64,000 nucleotides of DNA from the NCBI GenBank assembly GCA_018883185.1, contig VEQP01000012.1, positions 1-64,000 on the forward strand. Direction: 5' to 3'. The notes below the pieces were generated by a model. That model worked only from the letters and a program-made list of their open reading frames with translations, had not been told where the DNA came from and searched no databases. The position numbers and the translations under genes were made by a program. Position 1 is the stretch's first letter; each line of letters opens with the position of its first letter. This document shows, piece after piece, positions 51,494-60,924 of this stretch. This stretch comes from Nevskiaceae bacterium (GTDB lineage Bacteria; Pseudomonadota; Gammaproteobacteria; Steroidobacterales; Steroidobacteraceae).

Positions 51494-54066
51494 CAGAAGC
51501 GATACTCGTACTGCAGGAAGAAAGAGCGCGGCTTGCCGACGAAACCATAGGTGTAGAAGTACGCGGGATTGAGCGTCGTGATCTCACCCCGGACACCTGC
51601 GCGGGACACCGCTCGATCAGTCGCACCGCCGCGCTCCCAGTAATACTTATCGAAGACGTTCACCGCTCGCAGCATCAGGCGGTGCTGTCGCTCGGCGCCC
51701 ATGAAGTACTGCACTGAGGCATTCAGTACGAAGTAGTCGCCGAAGTTCAGATCGGGATTCGTCCGCTCGCCGTTCGCGTCGACAAGTCGTGCAGCGTTGT
51801 TTTGCACGTATTGCCACTCCGGTCCTTGCCAACGCGGGTTCAGCGCGATGATCCACCGATCGGAGGGCTGGTAGGTCAGAAGGGCCGACGCCAGCCACTC
51901 CGGACGCTCGCCTGACTGGCGGTACGCATCCCCGCCCGCGCGGCCCGGAACGATCGAGGTCAAGGCCTGCCCGGTGTTCGCGCGGACCGCCGTAAGCCCG
52001 AAGACCGGATTCGGCTCCAAAGATTCTTGCTTGGTGAAGCTAAAATCAAGCGTCCACTTTTCGATATCAAGAGAAAGATCGACGGTGTAGCCCTTGATCT
52101 GCTGCACCGCCTTGGTATTGAAGGTTGCATTATCAAGGGGCGTTAGACCCAGGCTCTGCCACGTCGAACAAAATTCGGTCGGCGTGATGATATTCGCGTT
52201 GATGACACGGGTCGGATCCACACCCGGACAGACATCGCGTATTGCCGCGTTGCCAAAGAGATTGCTGATATCCGTATCAAAGTAGCCTAACTCGACATTG
52301 AACGTACCGCCGAGTGCCTCCCCGTTGACTCCTGTACCTAGCGCGAAAGTCTCGACCTCCTGAGTCTTAAGTGTCGGGTTATTGACTGTGGTGCGGCCGA
52401 ACAGCCCCAACTCCTGAGCACGCGGATTGTTGTAGGACGTTCCGGCACTGCCACGCAGGTAGAACCCACCCGCAAATTCCTGACGCAGGCTGCCGCGCCA
52501 GATGAACGTGTCATTGAACAGGTTGTTGAAGTCCTGCCGTCCTGCCAAAGAAATCGAGGTACCGGCCAGAAAGTCGAATTTTCCACGCAGGTCGGCGTAA
52601 ACCCCGTTGGTTTGGATTACCTTGTCCGACACACCGTACTCCGGGGCGGAGTTGTCTTGCGATGAAACCGTTTGCGCACCTACGACCAGCTCGAAGTTTT
52701 CGTTGAAGCGATACTTTCCACGGGCGTTGGCGCCGTACTCCTTGTAACCGGCCTTGAACTGCGTACCCTCGCCGAAGCCCTTGTTCGGGACTCCCGTTCC
52801 GAAGGAGGTGACGGTCTGGATTACATAGCCCATGGGCGCACCGACGGGGAACGGATTCTGCAAGGTTCCGTAAAGCCGCCCCTGCGAGTCCACGTAAAAC
52901 CCCGTTCGAGATGTCCGATCGGCCTTGGTATCCGTCTCGGGGTTGGTCACACAGCCGGCCGGTATGTTGTTGGCCCGCGCATACACCTCGAATTCGGAAG
53001 CCAACGTGAAGGGGCGACGCGTAGCTGGATTGATCACACTCTGCGGAATGCGACAGAGTTGGGCATCGACCTCCGAATTCCAGAGAACCGGCGCTTGATA
53101 GAACGCTTCTGCCTCGAAACTCATCTGATCTGAAAACTTCGTCGAGAACTCAGCGTGAATCCTCGGGAAGCGCACGTAGTTCGGGTTGTAGATGTGATCG
53201 TTCGGAAACGCGTCACGGAAATCGGTGGACGCGTAGTCCACGGCTGCGCGCAGCGACGTGTTGTCGTCGAGGTTCCAAAGATACTTGGCGCCGACACTCT
53301 GGTAGACATACGGGAACGGATGTCTGCCACCGAGTTCCAGCACGACGTCGTTGTAGGCGGACTTCTCGAAAATCTCGTTGCTGTCGGTGTTGTAGGCGCG
53401 TCCGTAGAAAAGGATGCTTTGACTGCCGTCGTCCGTGAGCGGAAACGACATGTTGCCGTACACTTCTCGGGTCTTGAACGCGCCGTAGTAGACACCGAAC
53501 TCGCCACGCTGTTCGGCGCTCGGCTCCTTGTACAAGACGGACACGACGCCCAGGCCGCCGTTACCGCCGTAGTAAAGGCTTTGCCCGCCACGCAGTATCT
53601 CGACGCTCTTGATCATTCGCGGGTCGATCGACGTGGCGCCCCAGATGTCCTCAAGCGGTGTGCCGCGATCAAACGTCGGAACTCCGTCTAGCAGCAACAG
53701 CGTATCGCGATCAGACCCACCGTCGATCCGGATAGTGAATTCACCCTCGTCCGGCGAGTACCCGACGTTCGCGCCGCGAATCAGACCGCTAGCCAACTCA
53801 GCAAAATTGGTGAACCCGCCCGTATCGATCTCCGCTGAACTGATCAGCTGAACTTGGCTACCGTAACGGGCAGCGTCCACTGCGGTGGTGGTCATGCGCT
53901 CATCGACACGACGACCCTCGATGATGACCTCTTCCAATTGGTCTGCGGAGTTTTCAGCAGAAGCGGGGCCGGCAGAGTAAGCGTGGCTGCCGATAAAAAA
54001 GGACATCGCTCCGGCGACGATTACGCCGAAAAGCCGACGTGCCCAACCCGTTTTTTTCGCACTCAT
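51493..54066 (-). CDS. TonB-dependent outer-membrane receptor
   Basis: This 857-residue receptor has a signal peptide (FGVIVAGAMSFFIGSHAYSA), a plug domain (VQLISSAEIDTGGFTNFAELASGL, then IRIDGGSDRDTLLLLDGVP and VEILRGGQSLYYGGNGGLGVVSV) and a beta-barrel ending in FFLQYEYRF with the terminal Phe. A TonB box is not obvious; EEVIIEGRR is the best candidate. It transports an unidentified ligand. Coupling to a PhoD phosphatase suggests an organic phosphate ester or a related substrate. A 17-base palindrome sits in its leader. Confidence 0.9.
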   Translation of the reverse strand: MSAKKTGWARRLFGVIVAGAMSFFIGSHAYSAGPASAENSADQLEEVIIEGRRVDERMTTTAVDAARYGSQVQLISSAEIDTGGFTNFAELASGLIRGANVGYSPDEGEFTIRIDGGSDRDTLLLLDGVPTFDRGTPLEDIWGATSIDPRMIKSVEILRGGQSLYYGGNGGLGVVSVLYKEPSAEQRGEFGVYYGAFKTREVYGNMSFPLTDDGSQSILFYGRAYNTDSNEIFEKSAYNDVVLELGGRHPFPYVYQSVGAKYLWNLDDNTSLRAAVDYASTDFRDAFPNDHIYNPNYVRFPRIHAEFSTKFSDQMSFEAEAFYQAPVLWNSEVDAQLCRIPQSVINPATRRPFTLASEFEVYARANNIPAGCVTNPETDTKADRTSRTGFYVDSQGRLYGTLQNPFPVGAPMGYVIQTVTSFGTGVPNKGFGEGTQFKAGYKEYGANARGKYRFNENFELVVGAQTVSSQDNSAPEYGVSDKVIQTNGVYADLRGKFDFLAGTSISLAGRQDFNNLFNDTFIWRGSLRQEFAGGFYLRGSAGTSYNNPRAQELGLFGRTTVNNPTLKTQEVETFALGTGVNGEALGGTFNVELGYFDTDISNLFGNAAIRDVCPGVDPTRVINANIITPTEFCSTWQSLGLTPLDNATFNTKAVQQIKGYTVDLSLDIEKWTLDFSFTKQESLEPNPVFGLTAVRANTGQALTSIVPGRAGGDAYRQSGERPEWLASALLTYQPSDRWIIALNPRWQGPEWQYVQNNAARLVDANGERTNPDLNFGDYFVLNASVQYFMGAERQHRLMLRAVNVFDKYYWERGGATDRAVSRAGVRGEITTLNPAYFYTYGFVGKPRSFFLQYEYRF

Positions 54067-54097
54067 GATTCACCCGTGATCGTTGTAAGTAATTGCA

Positions 54098-54114
54098 CCG
54101 CTGTGGAACAGCGG
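54098..54114. promoter_or_regulatory. Palindrome CCGCTGT-GGA-ACAGCGG upstream of the TonB receptor
   Basis: Seven-base perfect arms flank a 3-base spacer, 31 bases before the receptor start codon. It could be an operator or an mRNA hairpin in the 5' leader. There is no T-run for termination of the upstream PHP gene transcript. Confidence 0.4.
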
Positions 54115-54169
54115 AGCGCATTACACGCGGTCACGATGAATGTGGGATTGCTCGTTTGTTATATGTTTC

Positions 54170-55492
54170 TTACGGCGTCACGCTGATGAGCGGTTGCGTC
54201 CATGCCATCTCACGGTCTCCTTCCGCATACGGATTGGGATGCAGACGTGAAGATGTGATTCGGGCTCGCACGTAAAGTTCATCGCCTTTCAATGTGTAAG
54301 TCGCTTTGATCCCCTCGACTCGCAGGAGAACCTCGCCAACCGCGGCGTCGTACGTCTGGGACGCACGGCCACCATCGAACTTGGATTCGACGTGAACGGC
54401 GTTACCGGCTAAGTTGGTCTTGCGTCGTGTACCCACGAACTCGATAACGTAATTCGTTCCGGGGTCAGCTTTAATGTCAACGGCGAGTGTTGAGTTGCTG
54501 CGCTCAACGGAGTTCAAGGTAACACCGGTGCTGTTGTAGAAGTCGCCACGTTTCATCGCTGCAGCAATGCTGTCGGGGGTCAAGCGCTTGGCACGCACCA
54601 TTACCCAGCCTCGTCCGGGGTTGACCGAACGCAGTCCCCATTTGGTGTATTCGTGCGCATCATCGGTCGCGATTCCGTAGGTAATGCTGGTGTTGCGCTC
54701 GCCGAGCCGGCGGGACAGAACGATGTCCCACATGCGCTCCACGGAAGGGAACCGCGCATCCCCCTCGTTGCGTACGCCCGGATGACCGTTGTACACCTCA
54801 AAAAAGCCTTCACCCGCGTCGTGGTTTAGGGAAACCAAGTCTTCAGCCGTGATGGCCTGATAGAAATTCGGATGGTTGACGTGCGCGAACATCGGACGCC
54901 CGCTGCGGCGTCCTTGCTCGCGGACGGCATCGATATTGCGCTGCAGCATCTCGCCCACAGTCTTTCCACCTTGCGGAATGATCGGACGTTCGAGGTTGAC
55001 GCCGTTTACGTGAACCGGATGGGTATCGAAACGGTCGGTGATTTCCATGCCGCGCATGAATATGAAAGTGTCGCGCTTCTCGAAGAAGCTACGGAACTCG
55101 TCCAGCGTTTTCAGTTTGACCTCTGTAAATCCACCCACTTCGCGCCTTTCGATCCAGTCCTCGCCGAAGCCCTGACGGTAGCTCTCAAAAGCGGCACGCT
55201 TGGCATCGGTATCGAGCCGGTACCACAGTTCACCCTCCTGCATTCGATTGTGATCGCTCAAGACCAGAAAGTTGTAATCGCGCTCGCGATACCACGCGGC
55301 AACAAGTTCGGGCGGGCTGTCTCCGTCACTCCACCAAGTGTGGGTATGAGTGTTTCCCTTCCACCAACCCGCCGGAGCGGCAATGCGGCGCTCGGCCGAT
55401 GGACCATGCGAAAGGGTACTTTCATGTGACGAAAGCGAACCCGATCCCAGGAACAACGCAGCCGAGACCAGTAAGACTTTCAAGTGTTTCAT
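54170..55492 (-). CDS. Exported PHP-domain metal-dependent phosphoesterase
   Basis: This 440-residue protein has a signal peptide (VLLVSAALFLGSGSL). The PHP domain shows GNTHTHTWWSDGDSPPELVAAWYRERDYNFLVLSDHN in parts, with the H-X-H and D-H metal motifs, plus later metal-ligand candidates in FAHVNHPNF and ATDDAHEY. PHP proteins hydrolyse phosphate esters with three metals. The C-terminal 120 residues are beta-rich. It lies 103 bases upstream of the TonB receptor on the same strand and could belong to the same phosphate-scavenging group. Confidence 0.82.
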   Translation of the reverse strand: MKHLKVLLVSAALFLGSGSLSSHESTLSHGPSAERRIAAPAGWWKGNTHTHTWWSDGDSPPELVAAWYRERDYNFLVLSDHNRMQEGELWYRLDTDAKRAAFESYRQGFGEDWIERREVGGFTEVKLKTLDEFRSFFEKRDTFIFMRGMEITDRFDTHPVHVNGVNLERPIIPQGGKTVGEMLQRNIDAVREQGRRSGRPMFAHVNHPNFYQAITAEDLVSLNHDAGEGFFEVYNGHPGVRNEGDARFPSVERMWDIVLSRRLGERNTSITYGIATDDAHEYTKWGLRSVNPGRGWVMVRAKRLTPDSIAAAMKRGDFYNSTGVTLNSVERSNSTLAVDIKADPGTNYVIEFVGTRRKTNLAGNAVHVESKFDGGRASQTYDAAVGEVLLRVEGIKATYTLKGDELYVRARITSSRLHPNPYAEGDREMAWTQPLISVTP

Positions 55493-55587
55493 CGCGCAGG
55501 CCCCTTCAAGCAGTCATGGGTCACGAACGCTGCGCGAGCCTCATGGCGAAAACATGACGGGGTGATGAATATTCGGCGAATCGGCCT

Positions 55588-56955
55588 CTAGCGCCCTGCG
55601 AGCGGCAAGGATTCTCGGTCGATCAGCTTGCCCGCCTTCATCACCTGTTCGATCTCGCGGGCGTTACGGATGTCTTTCGTCGGGTCCTTGCTGAGCAGCA
55701 AGGCATCGGCTTCTTTGCCCACCTCGATGGAACCGGCCTGCTCTGCGCGGCCGAGAAAAATCGCGCCATTCAGCGTCGCAATCCTCGTCAGAGCGAGCGG
55801 CGGAATGCCCGCCTGTTGCAGCAGCTCGAGCTCGCGGTGCACGGCAGGCCCCAGGGTCTGATCGGTGCCGAGCACCAGTACTCCGCCGGACTCGTGCAGC
55901 TTGCGCAGATTCTTCATCGCCACCGGCGTCATCAGCTTCATCCAATGGGTCCACAGCGACTCGCGCCACTCGTCGCGGGTGCTACTGCGCAGCGTACGAA
56001 TCTGCTCGGCGCTCAGTGACTTGCGGTAGAGCGGCTCATCGAGATACTCGGGATGCTCGACAAGGCGCGAATAGTTCTCACCGATGGTGAGCGTAGTCAC
56101 GACCGGAGTTCCCTTGGCCGCAAGCAAGCGAAAGTACTGCTCGCTCGCCGGGCCTTGGATCACCGGATGGGCCAAGGTGTCGGCGGCGGCGAAGATCGCC
56201 TGAGTCGCGCGCAACTCGCTCGACACATGCACCGTAGTGCGAAAGCCCGCTTCGTTGATGCGCCGGATCAGCGAGCGCAGCAGATCATCGGGTAGCGCCG
56301 GAATCATCGGTCGGGCACCCCAACCGCGCTCCTCCAGTGTCAGTTTAACCACGTCGGGTCGGCGCGCCAGCAACGCATCAAGACGCTCGCGCCCCGCAGG
56401 CCACGCGTCGATGTCGACCGACCCTGGACCAGAACCATGACTGCCGGGATAGGTGACGATGCCGCCGGTAGCGAAGATCCGCGGTGCGGCGATGCGTCCG
56501 GCACGTTCGTCGTCCCGCAGACCAAAGATATAATCCGGCACGTTGCCGGCATCGTAAATCGAAGTCACGCCGGCATAGAGATAGCTCGCCAACGCCGCCG
56601 CACCGCGCGCGCGATCGTTGCCCGCTTGGCGCAAGCCCTCGGCAGTCACCACCACTCCGCCATCGAGGTGCACGTGCATATCGACGAGCCCGGGCATCAG
56701 GTAGCGGCCACGGCTATCGATGCGTTGTGCGCCGGCCAAGTCTGCGGCCGTCACCAGCGCTGCGGGCTTGACCAGGGTGAACCGACCGCCTTCGACGATC
56801 ACGGTCATCTCGGCTTGCACCGGACCGCCACGACCATCGACGAGGTGCACTCGCTCGAAGGCCATCTTGCCGGCATCAGCGGCAAAGCCCGCGTTCGTGG
56901 TAACGAATGCAGCGAGCAAGCCAAGGCAGAGCGATCGTAAGGATGTCAGGCTCAT
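55588..56955 (-). CDS. Exported amidohydrolase family protein
   Basis: This roughly 455-residue metal-dependent amidohydrolase has a signal peptide (SLCLGLLAAFVTTNAGFA). The HxH motif is in GLVDMHVHLDGG, a metal-binding Lys or Glu lies in VVKLTLEERGWG, His in TVHVSSE and Asp in VLGTDQTLGP. This set fits imidazolonepropionase-like or Xaa-Pro dipeptidase-like enzymes of the superfamily. ATG 56955 overlaps the permease stop (ATGA) and starts the signal peptide, and the tracked 57051 start is inside the permease. The pair suggests hydrolysis of a peptide or cyclic amide followed by uptake of the amino acid. Confidence 0.84.
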   Translation of the reverse strand: MSLTSLRSLCLGLLAAFVTTNAGFAADAGKMAFERVHLVDGRGGPVQAEMTVIVEGGRFTLVKPAALVTAADLAGAQRIDSRGRYLMPGLVDMHVHLDGGVVVTAEGLRQAGNDRARGAAALASYLYAGVTSIYDAGNVPDYIFGLRDDERAGRIAAPRIFATGGIVTYPGSHGSGPGSVDIDAWPAGRERLDALLARRPDVVKLTLEERGWGARPMIPALPDDLLRSLIRRINEAGFRTTVHVSSELRATQAIFAAADTLAHPVIQGPASEQYFRLLAAKGTPVVTTLTIGENYSRLVEHPEYLDEPLYRKSLSAEQIRTLRSSTRDEWRESLWTHWMKLMTPVAMKNLRKLHESGGVLVLGTDQTLGPAVHRELELLQQAGIPPLALTRIATLNGAIFLGRAEQAGSIEVGKEADALLLSKDPTKDIRNAREIEQVMKAGKLIDRESLPLAGR

Positions 56956-58358
56956 GGCATCTTTTTCCTGAAGAAGACCAAGTAAAGCAGCGATACACCT
57001 GCCAACCAAGGCAAACCGACCAGCAGCGTGACGCGCATCGCGGGCACCCACCAGGTCGTGATCATCACGGCGACGATCGCCAGTGCGCCGAACAACGACA
57101 GTCCCCAGCCGCCGGGGAGCCGCAGCGGTGGCGCGGCATCTTCACGCCGCGCCCAGACTTGACGGAAACGCAGATGACTCACGAAGCAGACCAGCCAAAC
57201 AAAGAGCGCTGCGAACAGCGCTACGCCGAAAAGATAGAAGTACGCGCCTTGCGGCAACACGGTCGCGAGAACCACCGCCACCAGCAGACCCGAGCCTGTG
57301 GCCAGCAATGCCGGTAAGGGGATGCCCGTCTTCGAGACGCGACCGAGAAATGCAGGTGCATAGCCACCGCGCGAAAGCGAGAACAAGGTGCGCGTTGCCG
57401 TGTAGAGATTGCAGTTCATGCTCGAGAGCGCCGCGATCACGACGACGAGATTGATCAGGTGCGGCGCTGCGGGCACGCCAACCCGCTCGAACACTTGCAC
57501 GAACGGACTGCCCGTGATGTCTGCACCGGCGGGTTCACTGTTCCAGGGTACGAGCGCAACGAGCACAAAAACGGCGGCCACGTAAAAGAGTGCTAAGCGC
57601 AAGATCACATTGCGCAAAGCGCGCGGGATGGCCTCGGACGGCTCCTGTGCTTCCCCTGCCGTCACCGCCACCACTTCGGTGCCCACGAAACCGAACATCA
57701 CGAACGACACCGCGAGCCAAGCACCCGCAAGACCCATCGGCAAAAAGCCGCCATGCTCAGTGAGATTGCTGAACCCGATCGCCGGCGTACCGGGAATGAG
57801 TCCGGTCAGCAGCAAGCCACCGAAGACGACGAAGCAGCCGATCGCCACAATCTTGATCATCGACAGCAGGTATTCGACCTGGCCGAACTGATACACGTTG
57901 CGTGCATTCAGCACGAACAAGGTCGCACCCGCTGCCGTGATCCACACCCAAGGGTCGACATTCGGAAACCACCAACCGCAATAGATGGAAAGGGCCACAG
58001 CATCGCCACCGATCACCACAGCTTGCGCGAACCAATAACTCCATCGGCTTGCGAAACCCGCCCAGGGCGACACGTAGAGTTCGGCGTAAGCACCGAAAGA
58101 ACCCGTGGTCGGATGCGCAACCGCCATCTCAGCAAGCGCTCGCGTCAGCAGCCATGCGAGCAGTGCACCGAACAGGTAACTCAGGATGATGCCGGGGCCC
58201 GCCATGCGGATCGCCAGGGCACTACCGAGAAACAGGCCAGTGCCGATCGCCCCGCCGAGCGCGATCATGGTCAATTGATCGGCGGTCAACTGACGCTCGA
58301 GACCCGCCTCGCGCGCCAACAGATCGGCCGACCGTTCATCGAGCCCCTTCCCCTCCAT
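56952..58358 (-). CDS. APC-superfamily amino acid permease (AAT type)
   Basis: This 468-residue protein has about twelve membrane segments. The N-terminus LERQLTADQLTMIALGGAIGTGLFLGS is the signature of amino acid transporter (AAT) family permeases such as GabP, CycA and LysP. EVVAVTAGEAQEPSEAIPRA in the central loop is also typical. It imports an amino acid by proton symport, and which one is not evident. It is first in a two-gene operon with the exported amidohydrolase and is divergent from the cupin gene across 56 bases. Confidence 0.88.
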   Translation of the reverse strand: MEGKGLDERSADLLAREAGLERQLTADQLTMIALGGAIGTGLFLGSALAIRMAGPGIILSYLFGALLAWLLTRALAEMAVAHPTTGSFGAYAELYVSPWAGFASRWSYWFAQAVVIGGDAVALSIYCGWWFPNVDPWVWITAAGATLFVLNARNVYQFGQVEYLLSMIKIVAIGCFVVFGGLLLTGLIPGTPAIGFSNLTEHGGFLPMGLAGAWLAVSFVMFGFVGTEVVAVTAGEAQEPSEAIPRALRNVILRLALFYVAAVFVLVALVPWNSEPAGADITGSPFVQVFERVGVPAAPHLINLVVVIAALSSMNCNLYTATRTLFSLSRGGYAPAFLGRVSKTGIPLPALLATGSGLLVAVVLATVLPQGAYFYLFGVALFAALFVWLVCFVSHLRFRQVWARREDAAPPLRLPGGWGLSLFGALAIVAVMITTWWVPAMRVTLLVGLPWLAGVSLLYLVFFRKKMP

Positions 58359-58414
58359 CCCACCAGTCTAACCCGATGGTGGAGCACGGATCGGTCGCAT
58401 GACATGATCGACGC

Positions 58415-59521
58415 ATGACTCTGGCCCCGCACGTCGCCTCCGCACGGATCCTGCTCCCCTGCCGTGATCTTCCCGCCCTGCTCGCCTTCCTCACCGAGAC
58501 GGTGGGTCTGCAACTCGAGCGCATTTTCCCGGCCGAAGAGCCGGCCGTGGCCGATTTACGCGGCTTCGGCCTCGCGCTGCGGCTGAGCACGCAGTCGCCT
58601 GCGGGCGCCACTCCACCCGTGCTGCAATTATTCTGTGATCGTGCTGGGTTGCCTGCGGGCACCGCCGACGTGCTGCACGGACCCGAGGGCTGGCAAGTCC
58701 TGCTGCTCGATGGCTCGACCAGCATCGAAGTACCCGAGGGCCGGCAGTCGTTCGTCATCAGCCGCTTGCCTCCCGCCGCGGCGAACTCACGCTACGAGGG
58801 ACCCGCATGGACGATCGGCCGCGCGGGCATGCGCTATCGGGATCTGCTGCCTGACCGCTATGGCGGGCGGTTCGTCGCCTCGCATATCGCTATCGTCGAG
58901 GGCGGCGTAGTACCCGATTACGTGCACTACCACCACGTGCGCTTCCAGATGATCTACTGCCTCGCCGGGTGGGTCCGCCTCGTGTACGAAGATCAGGGCG
59001 AGCCGTTCATTCTCAATGCTGGCGATTGTGTGCTGCAGCCGCCCACCATCCGGCATCGCGTGCTCGAAGCATCGCCCGGTCTCGAAGTGCTCGAGATCGG
59101 CTGTCCCGCCGTGCACGAAACCTGTGTCGATTCCGAGCTGACATTGCCTAATGGTGCCGCGCGAACCGGCCTTCGGTACGGCGGACAGCACTTCGTGCAC
59201 CATGTCGAGGCCAACAGTGCCGCGCGATGGCGTCCCGGCGAGTCGACGGTCGGTACCGACGCCTGCGACCTTGGCATCGAGGCGGCAACCTCGGGCCTCG
59301 CACGGGTTCACGCGGTGCGCGCTTCAGCCGGGTATCGCGCGTACGCACGGCACGACGGCGAATTCCGCTTGCTCTTTCTGCGTGAGGGATCGCTGGAGCT
59401 GCGGCACCCCACGCTCGGCCAACACACCTTGGCCGCGGGCGACTGCGTGACAATGCCCGCGGGCGAGGAGTTTGCCTTGCACTCCGCCGAGGGTTTCGTC
59501 GCGGTGGAAGTCAGCCTTTAG
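58415..59521 (+). CDS. Protein with glyoxalase-like N-terminus and two cupin domains
   Basis: This 368-residue protein begins with ARILLPCRDLPALLAFLTETVGLQLERIFP, a glyoxalase-like half domain. A first cupin follows at about residues 150-230 (YVHYHHVRFQMIYCLAGWVRLVYEDQGE, with a His-rich metal site) and a second near the C-terminus (FLREGSLELRHPTLGQHTLAAGDCVTMPAG). It is a single gene between two convergent or divergent permease operons. The function is unknown. Metal-dependent dioxygenase or isomerase activity is possible from the first cupin's HYHH cluster. Confidence 0.72.
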   Translation: MTLAPHVASARILLPCRDLPALLAFLTETVGLQLERIFPAEEPAVADLRGFGLALRLSTQSPAGATPPVLQLFCDRAGLPAGTADVLHGPEGWQVLLLDGSTSIEVPEGRQSFVISRLPPAAANSRYEGPAWTIGRAGMRYRDLLPDRYGGRFVASHIAIVEGGVVPDYVHYHHVRFQMIYCLAGWVRLVYEDQGEPFILNAGDCVLQPPTIRHRVLEASPGLEVLEIGCPAVHETCVDSELTLPNGAARTGLRYGGQHFVHHVEANSAARWRPGESTVGTDACDLGIEAATSGLARVHAVRASAGYRAYARHDGEFRLLFLREGSLELRHPTLGQHTLAAGDCVTMPAGEEFALHSAEGFVAVEVSL

Positions 59522-59523
59522 AT

Positions 59524-60924
59524 TTATTCTTTGAGATCGTTCGCCGAGCGGCGAGACCAGTACAAGTAAAAAGGCACGCCTAGCAGGATCACGCCAAGAC
59601 CCAGCAGCGCTTGCTGCGGCGTGGCGATCAGCGCACTCAGCAGCAAGGCCACCGACACGATCACGAAGATCACAGGCGTGTACGGGTATCCCCAAGTGCG
59701 AAAGGGTCGATGCAGATCAGGCTCGCGACGACGGAACACGATGACCGCGCCAGCGCTTAAGGCATAAAACAGCCACGATGCGAATACCACCGAATCGGTG
59801 AGCGTGTCGTAGGTACCGCTGATCGCGAGCACGCTCGCCCAAGCGCACTGCGCGAGCACCGCATTCACTGGCACACGAGAGCGCTCCGACACCTTGGCGA
59901 GCGGCTTGAAGAACATGCCATCTTGCGCCATCGCATACGGCACGCGTGAATTGGCGAGCACCGACGCGTGCAGCGACCCGAGCGAAGACATCATGAGACC
60001 CGCGGCCATCAGGCTCACAGCAAGCGGGCCTGCGAAGGTGGCGAGCACCTCGGTCGCGACCGACGACGTCGCCGAGACGCTGCCGATCTGCTGTGGGCTC
60101 AGCACGTAGAAGTAGGCGGCGTTGACGCCGACGTAGAGCACGATGACGAGCAATGTGCCCCAAATGAACATACGCGGCAGGTTGCGCTGCGGATCTTTCA
60201 CTTCGCCGCAGAGCGGCGCTACGTTGTTCCAGCCATCGTAAGCCCACAGCGCGCCGAGCATCGCAGCGCCAATGCCGGCGAGACCGCCGATGGCGCTCGC
60301 TTGCACGCCCTCACAGCTCGCACCGCCCGCCGACTGCGTGAAGTGCGATAAATCGCCCGTGCCAAGCACGAACGCCCCGACACCGATGCCTATGACGGTG
60401 AGCACCTTCAGCACCGTAAGCACCGTAGCCGCGCCACCGGTGGCGGCCACAGAGGCGCAGTTGAGCAAGGTCACGAGCCACAACGCGAGCAACGCCACCA
60501 CCGTCAGACCACGTACGTCGATACCGTCACCCAAAGGCACGGTGAGCCAAACGCCATCGAGTGCGCCCCCGAGTGCGGTATTCAAAAATATCGCAAACCC
60601 TACGGCGAGTGCGGCCTGCGAGCCGGTCTTCATGATGGCGAATACCGTCCAGCCGTAGAGAAATCCCGTGGCGCGGCCATACGCCCGCTGCAGGAACACG
60701 TAGTCCCCACCCGCCGCCGGCATCATCGATGCGAGTTCCGCGTAGCAGAAGGCCCCCGCGAGCACGAGCAAGCCCGCGGCCAGCCACACGATCATCACGA
60801 TCATGGGATCGTCGACGTTGCAGGTCATGACTCGGGTCTTGAGGAACACACCCGTGCCGATGACGTTGGCCACGTTGATGGCGATGCCGGCCCAGAGGCC
60901 GAGACCGCGCGATAATTGGATCAT
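59524..60924 (-). CDS. APC-superfamily amino acid permease (LAT-like)
   Basis: This 466-residue permease has about twelve helices. IAINVANVIGTGVFLKTRVM contains the conserved GxGxF-type unwound helix 1, and AYDGWNNVAPLCGEVKDPQRNLPRM is typical of the L-type amino acid transporter group. It starts within the stop of the binding-protein gene (ATGA), so it is the last gene of the feoA-feoB operon. Its amino acid substrate cannot be assigned, and its link to iron uptake may be only positional. Confidence 0.86.
   Translation of the reverse strand: MIQLSRGLGLWAGIAINVANVIGTGVFLKTRVMTCNVDDPMIVMIVWLAAGLLVLAGAFCYAELASMMPAAGGDYVFLQRAYGRATGFLYGWTVFAIMKTGSQAALAVGFAIFLNTALGGALDGVWLTVPLGDGIDVRGLTVVALLALWLVTLLNCASVAATGGAATVLTVLKVLTVIGIGVGAFVLGTGDLSHFTQSAGGASCEGVQASAIGGLAGIGAAMLGALWAYDGWNNVAPLCGEVKDPQRNLPRMFIWGTLLVIVLYVGVNAAYFYVLSPQQIGSVSATSSVATEVLATFAGPLAVSLMAAGLMMSSLGSLHASVLANSRVPYAMAQDGMFFKPLAKVSERSRVPVNAVLAQCAWASVLAISGTYDTLTDSVVFASWLFYALSAGAVIVFRRREPDLHRPFRTWGYPYTPVIFVIVSVALLLSALIATPQQALLGLGVILLGVPFYLYWSRRSANDLKE

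Noticed and set aside
54570-54592. TCAAGCGCTTGGCA, which resembles the TetR operator core
   Set aside because: It lies inside the PHP coding sequence, lacks the outer CTAAAC/GTTTAG arms and is explained by codons.
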